This document shows, in pieces, positions 60,020-64,000 of a stretch of DNA of 64,000 nucleotides. The translations under genes and the position numbers were made by a program. This DNA is from Malania oleifera (Eukaryota; Streptophyta; Magnoliopsida; Santalales; Ximeniaceae), in contig NC_080420.1 of assembly GCF_029873635.1 (NCBI RefSeq), positions 55,513,457 to 55,577,456 on the forward strand. Reading direction: 5' to 3'. The first letter of the stretch is position 1. Each line of letters opens with the position of its first letter. Under the pieces are notes generated by a model, which had not been told where the DNA came from, ran no database searches, and saw only the letters and a program-made list of their open reading frames with translations.

Positions 60020-61649
60020 TTATTCAGTATATTTTTTTAGGAAATTCACTTCTTTAAGAACCGGTCTTTGAGGTAAAGTTGTCTGAGCAGTTACCTTTGG
60101 TTCTTTAGAAGCATCAACATTAAAATTTTTACCTGGTTCCTTTAGACGTTCACCATTCTGCTCACCCTTTTTATCAGGTGTACCCATCACCATACCACTG
60201 CGGGGATTTGCTTTGGCATTGCACTCCTTGAAATTTACTTTAGTAGGGAATGATGGTTCCACGACTATCAATCTCCAAGGGTAAGGTACCACAGGTTGGT
60301 ATCCTTACTGGTCTCGGTCTCCATGTTAACTAACTTCTTCAATTCTGGGCTCGCTTCCTCTGATTTTTCTTTGACCTCATCCATCTCAGTTATAACTTCA
60401 AGTGTAGGGACAACTGTTGGTCTATCGATGAGTATCTTAGGTTGGGAAGCTTCTTTTCCACTTCTCGAAGTAATAACAGCCTCCGCTGTCTCAAGAGAAA
60501 CATTATGTATTTGTTGCTATTGGTGCTCGTATTCTTGAGGATTAGGTTGAGGTTCTACCGAAAAGTTCCCTTTTTCTAAGATATTCAACTGAGTGCTCAT
60601 CTCATTAATGGTGTCCCAAAATTCATTTATGGCCTAAGTGTACTGATTATTAGTTGTGACTTGAATATGCATGAAATGCTAAAGAGCATCCTTAAGAGAC
60701 TTCTCCGGCGGAGCAGGTGTTGCATTAGATTGAAATCCTGAAGGTGCATAACTCTAAGAGATCTGTTATGACTAATACTGATGCTGAAACGTAGTTTGAT
60801 GATATGACGGCTAATAAGGGGGTGCATATGACTGGGAGGATTGATTCCAAAGTTGCTCTGTACTATTCTCCTTTTTCATCACTATAGCCTCCACTCTTCT
60901 AGTGAGTTCAGCCATACATGCCTTAACATAAAAATTATCTTTCAGTTCATACCACTCTTCACCATGTATTGCTCTTAATGGTTGATCTGCAATTGGTCTT
61001 CTGTCAATCCTAGTGTTCCACTGCTGAGCATAGTTAGTTAAATAATTCAGAAAATCCAATGTCTTATCCGGCTCCTTGTCGAAGAAATATCCCGAACACA
61101 TAGTATGAATGAATTGTTTCAATTCAGGAGTCAATGCAGTGTATAAATAGTTGACCAGGTGCCATAATTCAAATCCATGGTGGGGACACATGTTAACCAG
61201 ATCTCTAAATCTCTCTCAGCTTTCATGAAATGTCTCATCAACTCCTTGCATGAATCGACTGATATGTTTTTGTAAAAATTGAGTTCTCTGTAAGGGAAAA
61301 AATTTATGTAGAAATTCATTTTGCATATCATCCCAACTAGAGATAGAATTATGCCTAAGAGAATTAAAACATGTCTTAGCCTTGTCTTTCAATGAAAAAG
61401 GAAATAGACGCAATCTATTTGCCTGATTAGTAGCAACCCCATCTATGAATGTAACACATGCAAGCTCAAAATCAGTTAAATGCTGATACGAATTTTCACA
61501 CTCCATCCCATAAAATTGAGGTATTATAGATATCATTCCAGGCTTAATATTAAAGTTTGTACATTCTCAAGCAATATGATGAAAGATGGTTGTGTGGTTC
61601 TAGTGGGCTGCAAAAATTCCATAAGCGTGCGTGGTGTAGGTGCAGTCAT
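60020..61649 (-). pseudogene. gag of element L
   Basis: ATG at 61649 opens MTAPTPRTLMEFL. A frameshift near 61560 leads to the main frame (61536): FYGMECENSYQHLTDFE, LRLFPFSLKDKAKTCFNSL, WDDMQNEFLHKFFP and FMQGVDETFHES. One in-frame TGA follows at 61216 where Trp is expected, then ERFRDLVNMCPHHGFE, LYTALTPELKQFIHTMCSGYF, FLNYLTNYAQQW and AELTRRVEAI (to about 60870). Further breaks follow. The linker AVITSRSGKE (about 60480) corresponds to the ITLRSGK motif that normally precedes the protease. The last frame (60292-60020) ends LKKYTE. This is a plant gypsy Retrotrans_gag capsid protein. The damage is light compared with the pol relics around it. Confidence 0.85.
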
Positions 61650-61729
61650 ATTTTATTCAAAACTTATTCTTTTTCATGAGAAAAATTAAAATAACGGAAA
61701 AAACACTAGTTTGAAACTAAAACTGACAT

Positions 61730-61747
61730 TCCTCGGCAATGACGTCA
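61730..61747 (-). other. PBS of element L, tRNA-Asp type (decayed)
   Basis: TGACGTCATTGCCGAGGA lies six bases after the LTR end. It matches the tRNA-Asp site TGGCGCCGTTGCCGGGGA at 14 of 18 positions, and all four differences are transitions of the kind left by methyl-C decay. Confidence 0.75.
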
Positions 61748-61753
61748 AAAACT

Positions 61754-62556
61754 TGACTCACTCGAAAAATGAGTAGTTCGAAAGCTATCCCAAATATAGG
61801 AGTTCAGTCGTGTAATAGTTAGCCCAAGAGTCAGATCGTCTCATTGGGGAATGCAGTTTAATTCTAAATTTTGTGTAATTTCAAAAGAAATTAAGAAAGG
61901 AGAAATTACTGAACACAATTCAAATTCGGTTTCTGAGAATTTTGAGATTTTTGCACAGAAACTTAATCCTTAACTAAAAGTTAAACATGCAGGAAGATAA
62001 CTAAATGAATGCAAGATTCAATACCAGAATAACGAAGTAAGTAAACCTTGCAATCATCCAACTGAATAAAAATTCTAACTTTAAACACAAGCCCGAACAA
62101 GATAAAATCCTAACAAAATAGAACCACTAACTTAATAATAAAAACACCTAAGAACGATTTAAATTCTAATAAAAACTCCAACTAAGAGAAGCAAACTGAT
62201 TTTTTATAACAAATAATAACCCAAACGAATATTTAAGATTCAAAAGGAGACTTAAAAAAAAAGACAATCTAAACTCAATAATTCAAAATAACTCAACCAA
62301 ATTGAAATTCCAACGATGACTTTGAATAAAAAAAAGACAAATAAATATAACCCAATCAAAACAAATAAACTTAGTACCTTAACAACTTCAATGGAAAATA
62401 ATAAACTAAAACAAATAATAACTAAGATTTTGAATAAATTGGAATTAAAAATAAATACAATCCAATAACTATTTAAATTACAAAGAAACAGTTTAAATAA
62501 AAAAAACTGAAATTATCATTAAAAATAACTTGAACAAGTATTAAAGAATAATAAGG

Positions 62557-62613
<57 letters not shown>

Positions 62614-63240
62614 GCCAAAGGAGGGAGGCTTCACGGCTGCACCACTGCTGCCCAAAAAGAACCCCTTTTGTTCACGCACGGCTCCCCAGACAAGAGCTCT
62701 CATCCTCCTAAGGAAAACCTAGCTACCCAAAAAAAACTACAAAAGCTTACCAAACCCTACGCGCCTCTCTCTCAAAAGCAACCTGCCCCTCCTTTAAATT
62801 CAATACCCAGCGCCTCTTTGTTGCATGGGCGGGTCAAATCAAGAGTATATGGGTTTTTTTTTTTCTTTTCATCTCAATTCGGCTCTAGTTGCCCTTCACT
62901 TTCGAGCCCAATTTTGACATTCCTAAAGCTTGTAGCTCTCTAAACTCAAAACACAAAAGTTATAAAGCATCTCCTTGGCTTTTCACAGCATTTTGAATCA
63001 TCTCAATCAGAGTTCAGATTAGAGAGTTATACTCAGATTACAAAGTAATGTCGGCTTTAATGTAAATAAATTACCCTGCAATAATAAAATACCAAAAATT
63101 CATAAATTATTGAATAAAATCCCAAATATTATAAATTAAGTGCAATGTTAAAATATTGAACATTATTAGGCATTTAATTAAAATATAATATTTAATGCAT
63201 GAATTTAAATGTCTAATTACGCAACTTTGACGCGTAATCA
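61754..63240 (-). mobile_element. 5' LTR of element L
   Basis: 1.49 kb. It runs from TGATTACGCG (63240, minus) to GAGTGAGTCA (61754). The GA tract on plus (62563-62612) is a CT tract in sense. The TSD is at 63241-63245. Confidence 0.92.
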
Positions 63241-63245
63241 CCTCA

Positions 63246-64000
63246 TTAAGGGAGTAACTTAAGTTGTGTCAAGAAGTGGCTAACAACCAACTCAATCCAT
63301 TTTCACTATGAACTTTGACCCCTGAAAGTACTATTGCTACACTTGAAGACAATGAATCATTGCTAACATCTTCTTTTCTTAAGTTTTGTGTTTCCATTCA
63401 CTAAGCTTTCGAATCTCATACCCAAGAGGATAAGCCTTTTATAACAAGATACCATCAAGGGTATAGTTTGATGCATCCATCTATGCCTTTAAAGGTTTCA
63501 CTATGTTTAGAAGAGGATGTACGTACTAGATCCTTCATCATGACTCCCTTTAAGCTATCAAATTCTCCTTGGTACTCTTGTATCCAAATTTCACTTGTGA
63601 CCTTTCTTTGAAAAAAACTTAGTTTATGAGACAATCCTCCTCAAGAACTTCTGAATGAATTTGTGGCAATAGTTAGCGAGACCAATAAAGGAACATGACT
63701 TCTTAACTGTCGTTGGGTTCATCCGATCTTGAATGGCTCTTACCTTTACTATATTTACCTTTACTATATTTATTTAGATACAATTTTGTTCAATCACATG
63801 GTAAAGAAACTTGACACTCTTTTGTGCAAAAGAACATTTCTCCTACTTCTATTGTTCTCCTTCAGCCTACTAAATACCTTCTATAGACACGCTTAATGTC
63901 CTTTTGTAGTAGAAATAACAATATCTTTAAGATACACTGATACAAACTTTAAGATAGTCATGAAACACTTGATTCATCGATATGTGCGTCAGTAAATCAA
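63246..64000 (-). pseudogene. Gypsy pol relic M: RT and RNase H
   Basis: From the right edge the minus strand reads through a damaged RT: MNQVFHDYLK (about 63975), then a frame-shifted catalytic region, KCSFAQKSVKFL (about 63835) and KVRAIQDRMNPTTVKKS (about 63740). FIGLANYCHKFI (about 63690) follows, then RNase H remnants (FESLVNGN region, then MLAMIHCLQV about 63370 and GSKFIVKMD about 63310). Many stops and frameshifts are present. It continues at 54360 on the other side of element L. The RT type is that of common plant gypsy elements; I do not assign a clade. Confidence 0.75.

Larger units (their letters stand above)
54361..63240 (-). mobile_element. Gag-only gypsy element L with both LTRs and TSD
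   Basis: The minus-strand element has LTRs 61754-63240 (5') and 54361-55956 (3'), both TGATTACGCG...GAGTGAGTCA, and TSD cctca on both sides. Order: LTR, PBS resembling tRNA-Asp, gag (61649-about 60020), noncoding interior, PPT, LTR. No protease, RT, RNase H or integrase is present. Without the solo LTR at 56755-58826 the element is about 6.8 kb. The gag type and tRNA-Asp PBS point to the Athila/Tat side of gypsy; that assignment is inferred. Confidence 0.9.

Overview
The window looks like AT-rich, gene-poor DNA from a eudicot plant genome. The evidence is a plant-type PPR gene relic, a tRNA-derived SINE, an L1-type LINE, and a dense pile of Ty3/gypsy and Ty1/copia elements with LTRs of about 2 kb. 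Nothing allows a species call. No intact protein-coding gene is visible. The only plausible host gene is the last exon of a gene that enters from the left edge (289-430). There are no rRNA or tRNA genes and no CRISPR. All boundaries come from reading by eye: terminal TG/CA, 5-bp target-site duplications (TSDs), primer binding sites (PBS), polypurine tracts (PPT) and comparison between copies inside the window. No identity value was computed.

Left part (1-12066): terminal exon and 3' flank; a SINE with a perfect 17-bp TSD (2606-2849); a decayed LINE (about 3060-4925); a gypsy LTR with PBS and leader (4928-7440) that cuts the LINE; a PPR pseudogene on the minus strand (7981-about 9890); and AT-rich sequence.

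Middle (12067-50060): a nested pile that can be unstacked. A gypsy (Tekay/Del-like) element on the plus strand runs from 15655 to 48431. Its RT is split by a solo copia LTR (15703-17835). Its 3' LTR is split at 20839 by a minus-strand copia element (20840-46938) whose two ends share the TSD aataa. That copia element keeps its LTRs, gag and 3' tail, but its middle is occupied by a second, gag-only copia element (24063-41220, minus). A third copy (30305-35540, plus) sits inside the second. Solo LTRs have landed in the LTRs of these elements (24927-27092, 39069-40983, 43362-45418). A minus-strand gypsy fragment (12930-15655) lies head-to-head with the plus-strand gypsy element.

Right part (48432-64000): a truncated gypsy LTR; a gypsy LTR+leader+gag stub (50061-54249) carrying a solo copia LTR (50199-52236, TSD cttat); then an old gypsy pol on the minus strand (63246-64000 continuing at 54250-54360). 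A complete gag-only gypsy element (54361-63240, TSD cctca, tRNA-Asp-type PBS) splits that pol and itself carries a solo gypsy LTR (56755-58826, TSD cttta).

The most notable signals are three. (1) Two unrelated retrotransposon families have gag but no pol; in one of them two copies share the same gag stop and the same following noncoding spacer. (2) Arrays of degenerate palindromes centred on GTCGAC lie just upstream of the TATA box in both copia and gypsy LTRs. (3) Every sufficiently complete Tekay-like LTR shares the same order of parts: palindrome array, TATA, CT tract, GGTAAGG sites, minisatellite, then a conserved GGTACC-centred core.
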